Below are positions 7,701-13,498 of a stretch of DNA of 13,498 nucleotides, piece after piece; the stretch's first letter is position 1; each line of letters begins with the position of its first letter. Source of the stretch: CAZYMF01 sp964648215 (GTDB lineage: Bacteria; Desulfobacterota; Binatia; HRBIN30; JACQVA1); the NCBI GenBank assembly GCA_964648215.1, contig CAZYMF010000131.1, positions 1 to 13,498 on the forward strand, in the 5' to 3' direction. The notes beneath the pieces are model-generated. The model saw only the letters and a program-made list of their open reading frames with translations, searched no databases and was not told the DNA's origin. The position numbers and the translations under genes were made by a program.

Positions 7701-8139
7701 CGGCGGTGTCCTCCACCAGGGCGTAGGCGGGGCTCAGCTTCGCCTCCACCGGCCGCAGGCGCAGCAGGCGGTCGGCGAAGCCGTGGATGGTGCCGATGAA
7801 GGCGGCGTCGAGGTTGGAGAGAGCGTCGCGCAGCCGCCCCGTGCGCTGGTCGGCCGTGCGCGACGCGCGCTCGAGCTCGCGCAGGAGCTGCTCGCGGATG
7901 CGGAAACGCAGCTCGCCCGCGGCGCGCCGGGTGAAGGTGAGCGCCGCCAGCCGCTTGATCGAGATCGGTTCCACGCCGGCTCGATGCGGCGCCAGCAGCT
8001 CGACGGCGCGATCGATGATGGTCTTGGTCTTCCCCGTCCCCGCGCCCGCGACCACCGCCACGTTGCGCGCGCGCTCGGCGACGATCGCCTCGCGCGCGGC
8101 GAGGTCGGCGGGGGAGGGGGAAGGGCGGCTGTTTCTCAT
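4771..8139 (-). CDS. addA: AddA-type helicase-nuclease subunit (UvrD-like helicase plus RecB-family nuclease)
   Basis: The 1122-residue product is the motor and one nuclease of AddAB, which resects double-strand breaks for RecA loading. Superfamily 1A helicase motifs occur in order: Walker A AGAGTGKT (31-38), TFTRRAAGEL (68-77), TIHGF (117-121), Walker B DEFQDTD (395-401), GDPKQSIYRFR (435-445), LETNFRS (469-475), SIHQAKGLEFPVV (771-783) and YYVAATRARDLL (842-853). The C-terminal nuclease has H977 (GSLVHRALE), D1054 (GFIDLL), D1067 and K1069 (VIDFKSD), and Q1088 with Y1092 (YAEQLRLYGA), the RecB-family set. The length is near that of known AddA proteins. I prefer the ATG at 8139, 10 bases after the addB stop and behind a purine-rich AAAGAAGA; a GTG at 8157 overlapping addB by 8 bases is the alternative. 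It is cotranscribed with addB. Confidence 0.92.
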   Translation of the reverse strand: MRNSRPSPSPADLAAREAIVAERARNVAVVAGAGTGKTKTIIDRAVELLAPHRAGVEPISIKRLAALTFTRRAAGELRFRIREQLLRELERASRTADQRTGRLRDALSNLDAAFIGTIHGFADRLLRLRPVEAKLSPAYALVEDTAELVRETFARLRRAAEAGNLRAALGEQAAALPAELIDEAAETLRAAARAGLQMQRAEGAWGPLPSVEAVLASMIDTRDVPLALPEVPNAGTYIAHAAADRLGQMVRSMRGQAPGHRRLRRIGRALHRLHEMSDPNDGAEAFRIVQEAWRGRPLYKRDFENDSTGWSIYGAIRPENTKPGSLAEQLRGPHRWLAARLVRLFPVLRCMYERVKDEHEVVDYLDLLVKLRDVLRDDPDARRFYQGLFDHIFVDEFQDTDPLQCEIVFFLCEDGASAERWDQARLQPGKLTIVGDPKQSIYRFRRADIVMYDRAAERLRHGGAFEQRLETNFRSRPELIGFYNAQLRRLLGHDPDKPVDASTGRASYEDLAPDPNLARAGVCVHALPYAGAGGEALLAGNGRAVEAQVSARYVRWLLASGRQVRDPDTREERPLRPNDIAVLACVTTNLRLLLEQFDRLGLEYSARGGTLFLAHPAARQYLLALRALADRDDGVAQAALLQPPFFALDRADLVAGRAAVNGEKIGEARARYEEAEALIRDLRRRRHQRSPGATARDLIERTALGRAVVTGRNGRQTLAALYEIAWELERRAAVDDLDYDQATELVRSWAEAPVFLDAPEPLGDGAVRVLSIHQAKGLEFPVVILWDGFQTLSDRGGGLWRVERDGSAWALSLGGISVEQPQGNGLIEREKTFGDSERRRLYYVAATRARDLLVLPLPRTKSDRLPYATKALAEGADAEQIERFATFTPDSIPAWARGADAARPPEIRADAALDAELNARVVESGRRLAIASAPVAVPQAVTAAAKDAASDEEGEAAERLHKIEGARYGAEFGSLVHRALELALGGGQTPARNAVENAAAGAGVRERIGEAIEDVERTLAALRDNGISQPGWQLLCEYPICHVQPGQLLNGFIDLLAVSGNEVAVIDFKSDQPREGEVASAYPDYAEQLRLYGAALEHSGRMEGRTLRLGLLLTATGELRWL

Positions 8140-8149
8140 TCTTCTTTGG

Positions 8150-11100
8150 TCAGCCACCCGCGTCCTCGTCCTTCCCCTGTTCTTTCAACCTCACGAACGC
8201 CTCCAGCTCCGGCGACAGTGGACCGGCGGCGAGCTTGGCGTTGCTGTGCTCCTGCGCCCCCTCGCCGCAGGCCGGGCGAAAGGGGCAGTAGACGCAGTCG
8301 CCGGCCAGCGGCGTGCGCGGAAACGCGCCCGTGGCCAGGAGCCCGCGCGCCACTCCCAGCCACTCGCATGTTTTCTCCCGCAGCGCCTTGAGCTCGGAGT
8401 GCTCGAAGCCGCGCTCGGGGTCCTGCGCCGCCGAGGGGTGAACGTAGGCGGCGTGGGCGACGTTCTCCTTCTCGTCGGCTGCCGCCTCGACAGCGAGGGT
8501 GTAGAGGCCGATCTGCAGGTCGCGTCCGGGATTGATCGGCTCCTCGTGCAAATCGTGAACGCGGCCGGTCTTGAGGTCACGCACCGAGAAGCCGGCGGGT
8601 CGCAGGCGATCGACGCGGTCGATCTGGCCGGAGACGTACAGCGTTCCGCCCGGCACGCTCAGCTCCACCGCGGCCGGATCGCCGAAGCCGAGCTCGGTGG
8701 CGACGAACTCGCGGCGCGGCGTGTGCCACTCGATGGCCACGAGCTGCTCGATCTGCTGTAGCAGGCGACGGCGCTCGCGCGCCACCGAGTCCTCGCCGCG
8801 CAGCGGGTACTCCGCTCGCCACTCCTCGAACTTCTTCGCGGCGATCTGGCGGGCGCGGGCCTGCCACTGCTCGACCGTCTCCTCGTGTGCGCACAGCGCT
8901 GCGCCGTGCTGGCGAAAGAAGGCCTCGGCCACGGCGTGGAACAGCGAGCCGTAGGCGCGCGCGTCGATGGTGTCGGTCGAGGGACGGCCGGAGGGCTCGT
9001 CGAGGTGGAGGATGTTCTGCAGCAGGAAGCGATGCGGGCACTCGAGCAGGCGGGAGAGCGCCGAGGCCGAGATCGGGCGGTCGGCCACGAGGCCGGGCGC
9101 CCGGACCGCCGGCCACGTTGTAGCCACCCAGCCGTCGATGGGCGCGAACGCATCGGCTTCGGCCGCCGCCGTCACCTGACGGACGCGATCGAGCCGGGTG
9201 GCGTCGTCGGCGCACCAGCTCGTCGGGACGTGCAGGCCGTCGCCCTCGGGGGTTGGCGCGCGTGACAGTACGGTGCGCGGATGCAACGAGCGTCCGGCGT
9301 GCGCGGCCCGCGCGGCCCGCCCGGGGCCATAGTAAGTCGAGCGCAGCCGCGCGGCCGTCGGCACGTCGCCTTCCTCGGCTCTCTCCCGCCGGCCGAGCGC
9401 CGCGGCCACTTCCAGCATCAAGCCCGAGACCTCGCGCTCGCTGCGGTCGACCCACTGGCGCGACGCCGACAGCGCCAGGCGCTCGGCGGTGCCGCTGACG
9501 ATGCGGAAGAAGGCGTGCAGGTCGTCCAGGACCAGGTCCTCCAGCCGCGGGATGATGATCTCGGGACGGCGCGAGCGCAACTGGTCCTCGATCTGCACGC
9601 GTGCCTCGTTGGGGATGATCGGGTCGTCGTGCGGCGTGCGCGGCAGCACGCCCTCGGCGAGACCGAGGACCCGAACGGCGCGGAAGGGCAGGCCGGCGGC
9701 CCGCTCCGGCGTGCCGACGTACACCCGCGGCTCGCCGAAGCGCCCGTGCGCCACTCGCGCCCGCCCCAGTACCTCGACCAGATAGGTCATGGCGTCGAAG
9801 CCGGCGACCGTCTCGCCGACCTCGTCGTCCAGCACCGTGGCGAGACGGTCGTCGACCAGCTCGAGCCAGTTCACCGGATCGGGAGGGATGCGCAGATGGG
9901 CGCGGGCGAACTCGCGAATGGCCCGCCACAGCCGGCGCAACGACTCGCCCCGCAGAACGGCCGCGGCGATCTCCTGCAGTGCGGCGATGGCCGGCAGCCG
10001 CGGCTCGACCTGCCGCAGCCAGTGTTCGATGTCGTGCCGTGTGTAGAGATGCCTCCGCTTCTCGGGCTCGTCGCCATCGCTCTCCGGCAGCTCGCCGAGC
10101 AGGCGCCGCAGCGTGTCGCGTCGCTGCTGTAACCGCGGCAGCCACTCGAGCGCGCCACCGCGATCGCCGGGTGTGCCGCCGACGATGCCGGCGCCGTAGA
10201 CGATCTCGGCGGCGCGCGATGGGCTCAAGGACAGCCGCGGATCGTCCTCGTCGGTTTTCAGCGCCGACAGGATGGCGATCGTCGCTTCGGCTTCGAGGCC
10301 GCTGGCCAGCGCGGCGAGCAGCGCGCCGAAGCGGAGACCGGCGGGCGAATCGGCCAGCGGCAGACCGCCGGCCACGTAGGCGGGAACCGATGCGGCGTCG
10401 GCGGCGACCGTGCGCGAGAGACGGTCGAGCAGCAGGCGCGCGTGCGGGTCGAGGGCCGGAACCACCAGCGCGATCTGCTCCAGCGGGATGCCGGCGGCAA
10501 TCTGCTCGTCGACCCACAGGGCGGCGGCGTCGACCTCGTCCTCGATGCTGGGATACTCCTCGACGTCGACGCTGCCGTCCGGACCCGCCGAGCGCGGCCG
10601 CGTCGGATCCGCCACTTCCTCGGACGCCGCGAACAGATAGCGACGCACCAGCTCCAGCTCGGCGACGTTGGCGGAGCGATTGGAAAGGGGGAGGGCGAGC
10701 TGCCCGCGCGGCGCGTCGGTGCCGTCGTTCGCGCGACGCCGTCGCGGCGGCGACAGCCGCGCGCGCCAGCGCTGGGTGCCGGCGCGCAACGGCCGCGCCT
10801 CGAGCAGCAGAAGCGAGCACTCGGGCAGGGCCGAGAGCAACTGCAGCAGCACGGCCGCGGGAGACGCGGTGAGAAAGGCCGCCACCGGCCCGAAGGTGTT
10901 CCCGGCTTCCGGCGAGCGCCGCAGTACCGCCGCCGCTTCGGCCCGGAGCTGGGCCGCGGTGCGCCGGTTGCCCTGCTCGATGTCGACCAGGGTCCACGCC
11001 ACGGCGACGTCGTGCAGGCGGTGGGCGGAGATGGCATCGGTCGGTGCCAGCTCGGCCGCCGCCGCCAGCGCCGCCGCGGCATCGAGGCCGCTCTCTTCGA

Positions 11101-11497
11101 GATCGCCGATCACCCGCGCGAAGGCGTCGGCGTAACCGCGGCCGGAGCGGAGCTGATCGGCGTTGAAGTACTGCAACCGCTCGCGCAGCATGCCGCCGGC
11201 GAAGCATTCGTGAATGCGCAGGCGCCGCACCTCTTCCCAGCCCGGGCGCCGTGGCTCCCCGGCGCGGGTGAGGGCGTCGCGGGCGAAGACGGCGGCATCG
11301 ACGAAGCGCACGCCGGCCAGCCGGCCGACGGCGTCTCGCTCCACCGCGGCGGCTCGCCGCAAGGCGTGCGCCTGCGCCGGCGAGCACAGCACGGTGGCCT
11401 GCCGCGTCAGCGGCTCGCCCGCCGCCGGCAGCCAGTCGATCAGCCAGACGAAGGCTGTAGCGACGCTGTCCACCGGGATGAAACGAAGCTGGGGCAC
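8150..11497 (-). CDS. addB: AddB-type subunit: inactive helicase-like domain plus Fe-S nuclease
   Basis: The 1115-residue product partners AddA. Its C-terminal nuclease has H854 (SLFHAVAEAF), D960 (SGQIDRVD), D974 and K976 (RDLKTGR), and Q995 with Y999 (LQIGLYT). Four cysteines fit the AddB iron-sulfur staple: C820 in ECPHRF, then C1068, C1071 and C1077 with CX2CX5C spacing as in Bacillus AddB. The middle has a UvrD-like segment (RVLGLAEGVLPRTPHDDP, about 609-626). The N-terminus lacks a Walker A GxGKT, so it should not be an ATP-driven motor; that agrees with the known recognition and nuclease role of AddB. The start is a GTG at 11497; an in-frame TGA 12 bases upstream rules out an earlier start. 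An AGAGG lies very close to the GTG. addA follows after 10 bases. Confidence 0.88.
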   Translation of the reverse strand: MPQLRFIPVDSVATAFVWLIDWLPAAGEPLTRQATVLCSPAQAHALRRAAAVERDAVGRLAGVRFVDAAVFARDALTRAGEPRRPGWEEVRRLRIHECFAGGMLRERLQYFNADQLRSGRGYADAFARVIGDLEESGLDAAAALAAAAELAPTDAISAHRLHDVAVAWTLVDIEQGNRRTAAQLRAEAAAVLRRSPEAGNTFGPVAAFLTASPAAVLLQLLSALPECSLLLLEARPLRAGTQRWRARLSPPRRRRANDGTDAPRGQLALPLSNRSANVAELELVRRYLFAASEEVADPTRPRSAGPDGSVDVEEYPSIEDEVDAAALWVDEQIAAGIPLEQIALVVPALDPHARLLLDRLSRTVAADAASVPAYVAGGLPLADSPAGLRFGALLAALASGLEAEATIAILSALKTDEDDPRLSLSPSRAAEIVYGAGIVGGTPGDRGGALEWLPRLQQRRDTLRRLLGELPESDGDEPEKRRHLYTRHDIEHWLRQVEPRLPAIAALQEIAAAVLRGESLRRLWRAIREFARAHLRIPPDPVNWLELVDDRLATVLDDEVGETVAGFDAMTYLVEVLGRARVAHGRFGEPRVYVGTPERAAGLPFRAVRVLGLAEGVLPRTPHDDPIIPNEARVQIEDQLRSRRPEIIIPRLEDLVLDDLHAFFRIVSGTAERLALSASRQWVDRSEREVSGLMLEVAAALGRRERAEEGDVPTAARLRSTYYGPGRAARAAHAGRSLHPRTVLSRAPTPEGDGLHVPTSWCADDATRLDRVRQVTAAAEADAFAPIDGWVATTWPAVRAPGLVADRPISASALSRLLECPHRFLLQNILHLDEPSGRPSTDTIDARAYGSLFHAVAEAFFRQHGAALCAHEETVEQWQARARQIAAKKFEEWRAEYPLRGEDSVARERRRLLQQIEQLVAIEWHTPRREFVATELGFGDPAAVELSVPGGTLYVSGQIDRVDRLRPAGFSVRDLKTGRVHDLHEEPINPGRDLQIGLYTLAVEAAADEKENVAHAAYVHPSAAQDPERGFEHSELKALREKTCEWLGVARGLLATGAFPRTPLAGDCVYCPFRPACGEGAQEHSNAKLAAGPLSPELEAFVRLKEQGKDEDAGG

Positions 11498-11540
11498 GGC
11501 CTCTGCTCATAGCACTCGCCCGGTGCCGGTGACAGAACTT

Positions 11541-11708
11541 AGGATCAGGAGGTCTCTACAACGGATTAAACGGATTAAACGGATTTCAGGAAGAAGAGAG
11601 CCGACCAAGTGCGATCGGGATGGGTTGCCCGGATATGCGCGTGCTGCCGAAGAAGGGTTCTTGATCTTTCCAATTCCTAATCCGTTTAATCCGTTCAATC
11701 CGTTGTAG
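11541..11708. repeat. CGGATT inverted-repeat element, copy C
   Basis: The left arm (11556-11585) and right arm (11679-11708) are 30 bases each and complementary at 29 positions, each with three 9-base CGGATTNAA units. The 93-base spacer is unrelated to the 35-base loop of copies A and B. The GGATC...GGAGG block before the left arm is shared with them, three bases shorter. The element fills most of the gap between the divergent addB and lipoprotein genes. A spacer that differs while the arms stay conserved suggests selection on, or recent spread of, the arms themselves. Confidence 0.9.
11661..11690 (+). promoter_or_regulatory. Candidate sigma-70-type promoter inside repeat copy C
   Basis: TTGATC (11661-11666) and TTTAAT (11685-11690) are separated by 18 bases and match the -35 and -10 consensus at 4 and 5 of 6 positions. 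The -10 lies within the right arm of the repeat, one of the few AT-rich stretches here, and points to the lipoprotein gene that starts at 11770. The promoter is inferred from the match alone. Confidence 0.3.
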
Positions 11709-11769
11709 AGCTTCTCTTCGCCCCCGCCCCGATTTGAACCGCCGCCCCCAACCCGGCACACTCGCTCGT

Positions 11770-13038
11770 GTGAAACAGCTCGCCGTCTTGCTCCTGCTGT
11801 TCTTCGCCGCGGCCGGGTGCCGCCAGCGGCTGGGGCCGGAGGTCGATTCGGCTCGGTTGCTCGACATCCAGCACCGGATCGCCGCGCTGCGCGGCTTGCC
11901 GTTCGCGCCGGCGGCGCGCGTCGAGGTGCTCGACGCGGCGGCGATGAGCGCGACGGTGACGCGGCTGCGGGAGAGCGAGGACAGCCTACGCATCCTGCGC
12001 GTGTGGTCGCAGATCGATGCCGCTTTCGGCGACCCGTGGACCAAGACGCCGGCGCAGGCCGCGCGCGAGTTGCCGACGAACAACTCCTACGGCGTCTACA
12101 GCCCGAGCGACGATACGCTGTTCTTGTCGCGCGATCGCCTCGGCCCGCTGGAGGAGGGGCTCGCGATCCATCGCCGCGAGCTGATCGAGATCGTGCTGAC
12201 GCACGAGCTGGCACACGCCTGGCAGCACCGGCATTTCCCCGCGCTCTTCGAGCCGACGGGCGACGTCGACTGCTTCGCCACCCGGCACGCGCTGCTGGAA
12301 GGAGATGCCGAGGTCACCACGCTCGCGCTCACCGAAGGGGGAACGGACGACGCTGCCCTGGAGAGATACCTGCGCTTCCGCCACGCCATGGCGGTGGCGG
12401 CGGGGCAGCACCCCGACAGCAACCGCGACTGGCAGCTCCGCTACGAGAAGGCGCTGCGCTTTCTCGTCGGCGTCGTTCGCCGCGACGGCTGGAAGGGGCT
12501 CAACGCCCTGCTGCTCGAGCCGCCGACGGAGACGGCCGCCGTCCTCGCGCCGGAGACGGCTTCCTGCGCCGCCGCCGTGCCCGTCGACTCGTTCGCCTGC
12601 CCCGCCGGCTGGCGGCTCGTCGCCGACACTGCCGTGGGCTCTTTCGGCATGCCCCCCCTGCTGGGGATCAAGCCGGCGCCCCTGGCGATGAGCGGCTGGT
12701 GCGGCGATCGCTTGCAGGTCTGCGTCCGCGACGGCTCGGCGGACACGGCCTGGCGCTGGGCCAGCCGCTGGCGCACGAGCGACGACGCGGCGCGGTTCGC
12801 CGCGGCCGTGCGCGACCACCTCCGGCGCCGGCACCCGGAGCTGGCCGGCGAGGGCGGATCGCTGCGGCCCGCGCCGGCCTGCTGGGTCGTACAGCAGGGC
12901 GCCGACGTCATCGCCGCCGACACCAACGTGCCGGGCGTGGTCATCGCGCCGCCGGCGATCGACCGCGATCAGATCCAGTCGAACAGCATGGCCGCGCCGA
13001 TGGCGATGAAGGCCAGCGCCCCCGCCTTGCGCAGATAG
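11770..13038 (+). CDS. Putative zinc-metallopeptidase lipoprotein, function unknown
   Basis: The 422-residue product begins VKQLAVLLLLFFAAAGC, a short lipoprotein signal peptide with a lipobox ending at C17, so the protein is probably membrane-anchored outside the cytoplasm. Residues 145-149 are HELAH, a metallopeptidase HExxH, and 28 residues after the second histidine comes E177 in LLEGDAEV, a plausible third zinc ligand of the gluzincin type. I do not recognise the family; substrate and even activity are unknown. The C-terminal half holds several cysteines (SCAAA, FACPAGW, WCGDRLQVC, ACWVV) that could form disulfides. I chose the GTG at 11770 because it sits directly at the signal peptide; a TTG at 11734 would add twelve residues before it. 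No clear ribosome-binding site is visible. The last 70 bases overlap the convergent GDT1-type gene. Confidence 0.75.
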   Translation: MKQLAVLLLLFFAAAGCRQRLGPEVDSARLLDIQHRIAALRGLPFAPAARVEVLDAAAMSATVTRLRESEDSLRILRVWSQIDAAFGDPWTKTPAQAARELPTNNSYGVYSPSDDTLFLSRDRLGPLEEGLAIHRRELIEIVLTHELAHAWQHRHFPALFEPTGDVDCFATRHALLEGDAEVTTLALTEGGTDDAALERYLRFRHAMAVAAGQHPDSNRDWQLRYEKALRFLVGVVRRDGWKGLNALLLEPPTETAAVLAPETASCAAAVPVDSFACPAGWRLVADTAVGSFGMPPLLGIKPAPLAMSGWCGDRLQVCVRDGSADTAWRWASRWRTSDDAARFAAAVRDHLRRRHPELAGEGGSLRPAPACWVVQQGADVIAADTNVPGVVIAPPAIDRDQIQSNSMAAPMAMKASAPALRR

Positions 13039-13241
13039 GCCAGCGGCAGCACCTCGGCGAACGCCGCGCCGACGACGACGCCGACCAGGGTCACGCTGAC
13101 GAGTGCGGCGCTGGCGCCGAGAAAGACCCCCAGCGGCCGGTTCGACGATGCCGTCAGCGTGATTGCCGCGAGCTGGGTCTTGTCTCCCAGCTCGGCGAGA
13201 AAGATGGCGCCGAAAGCCGACGCGATGATCTTCCAGTCCAT
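12969..13241 (-). CDS. Single-domain TMEM165/GDT1 (UPF0016) family membrane protein
   Basis: The 90-residue product has three hydrophobic segments (about 5-25, 38-60 and 70-88) and the family hallmark ELGDKT at 17-22. Characterised UPF0016 members are cation transporters or exporters, several for manganese (MneA, Mnx), others for calcium or protons. Most are about 200 residues with two ExGD(K/R)(T/S) repeats; this is one half-unit, so a functional pore would need dimerisation with itself or another half. The start ATG at 13241 is fixed by a strong GGAGGAG site 8-10 bases upstream; a longer reading to 13397 is made of repeat DNA. I see no yybP-ykoY riboswitch in front. The gene converges on the lipoprotein gene, overlapping 70 bases. 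Confidence 0.85.
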   Translation of the reverse strand: MDWKIIASAFGAIFLAELGDKTQLAAITLTASSNRPLGVFLGASAALVSVTLVGVVVGAAFAEVLPLAYLRKAGALAFIAIGAAMLFDWI

Positions 13242-13248
13242 GTGCTTG

Positions 13249-13256
13249 TCTCCTCC
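13249..13256 (-). promoter_or_regulatory. Strong ribosome-binding site of the GDT1-family gene
   Basis: GGAGGAGA on the minus strand precedes the ATG at 13241 by a good spacing. It decides the start of the 90-residue protein against the longer open frame that begins at 13397. Confidence 0.75.
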
Positions 13257-13293
13257 GTTGCCCAGAGCGCGCGAAAACAGAAGACGAGAACCT

Positions 13294-13322
13294 ACCACAG
13301 AGGCACCGAGGACACAGAGGAG
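13294..13322. repeat. ACAGAGGCAC-type intergenic repeat fragment
   Basis: The plus strand has three near-tandem units, ACAGAGGCAC, CGAGGAC and ACAGAGGAG, behind CTACC. It resembles a widespread intergenic repeat of the CACAGAGG type that I recall from many environmental genomes. That link is memory, not a search. It lies upstream of the GDT1-family gene, in a gap without coding sequence. Confidence 0.45.
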
Positions 13323-13344
13323 TGGAAGGACTCCGCAGCGGATA

Positions 13345-13408
13345 GGGAAAGAGAATGAGAAACAGGAAACCGGAAACAGGGAACGGGAAACCGGCAATTG
13401 GGTATTGG
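13345..13408. repeat. Period-7 purine-rich tandem repeat
   Basis: Five consecutive 7-base units (GAGAAAC, AGGAAAC, CGGAAAC, AGGGAAC, GGGAAAC) run from 13357 to 13391, flanked by related but decayed units (CGGCAAT, TGGGTAT). The plus strand is almost all purine over this stretch. It is the main content of the 186-base gap between the GDT1-family gene and the partial gene at the right edge. Confidence 0.7.
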
Positions 13409-13427
13409 CTACCCGTGAGAGCGCGTC

Positions 13428-13498
13428 TCAACCCGCGCCGGTGTCGGCGGTGAGCACGAGGCCGGGCGGGGTGGCGGCGGGCGAGAGGAAGTCGTCGA
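13428..13498 (-). CDS. C-terminal end of an unidentified protein (partial)
   Basis: A minus-strand frame enters from the right edge and ends at a TGA at 13428-13430. The last residues read DDFLSPAATPPGLVLTADTG and then AG. The codon choice (C or G at third positions) is like that of the neighbouring real genes. Only 23 codons are visible, so no family can be named; the other two frames on this strand stay open through the fragment and run on past 13428, so the frame choice is tentative. Confidence 0.4.
   Translation of the reverse strand, partial: DDFLSPAATPPGLVLTADTGAG

Noticed and set aside
8577..11510. Alternative long minus-strand frame opening with an ATG at 11510
   Set aside because: It is the +1 shadow of addB; the addB frame carries all nuclease and cysteine motifs.
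11817..13358. Second plus-strand open frame over the lipoprotein gene
   Set aside because: The composition is low-complexity Arg/Ala, and the overlapping frame has a signal peptide and a HELAH motif; this is a shadow.
13242..13397. 52-residue N-terminal extension of the GDT1-family protein
   Set aside because: The extension is a reading of the period-7 and CACAGAGG repeats, and a strong GGAGGAG site sits right before the internal ATG at 13241.

Overview
The window is a GC-rich (roughly two-thirds G+C by eye) stretch of a bacterial chromosome, densely coded, with almost all genes on the minus strand. Nothing pins the taxon. The gene content, the GC level and the presence of several families of short intergenic repeats suggest an uncultured GC-rich lineage of the deltaproteobacterial, Binatota or Acidobacteriota kind; this is a guess.

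Left part (about 1-4550, minus strand, transcribed right to left): leuC, leuD, an acyl-CoA dehydrogenase and purC. LeuC and LeuD are the large and small subunits of isopropylmalate isomerase (leucine synthesis). PurC is SAICAR synthase (purine synthesis). The acyl-CoA dehydrogenase between them has the catalytic-base arrangement of isovaleryl-CoA/long-chain dehydrogenases. leuA and leuB are not in the window.

Middle part (about 4770-11500, minus strand): a two-gene addB-addA operon encoding the AddAB double-strand-break helicase-nuclease. AddA has all the UvrD-type helicase motifs and a RecB-type nuclease domain. AddB has the second nuclease domain and its four iron-sulfur cysteines but no Walker A motif.

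Right part (11500-13498): a divergently transcribed lipoprotein with a zinc-metallopeptidase motif (plus strand), a 90-residue single-domain TMEM165/GDT1 (UPF0016) protein (minus) whose 3' end overlaps the lipoprotein gene by 70 bases, and the last codons of one more minus-strand gene at the edge.

The most unusual content is between the genes. Three copies of an inverted-repeat element built from 9-base CGGATTNAA units lie at about 2200-2326, 3022-3148 and 11541-11708. Two of them are part of a 193-base ungapped duplication (169 of 193 identical by hand count) that also carries the last 21 codons and stop of leuC. The second leuC tail sits directly after the leuD stop codon, in the leuD reading frame, and differs from the real one mostly at synonymous sites. 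A second repeat family of GC-rich hairpins lies between addA and leuC, including one with a GNRA-type tetraloop in the leuC leader. Period-7 and CACAGAGG-type repeats occur near the right end. I found no tRNA, rRNA, CRISPR array, transposase or phage gene, and no convincing previously undescribed multi-gene system.
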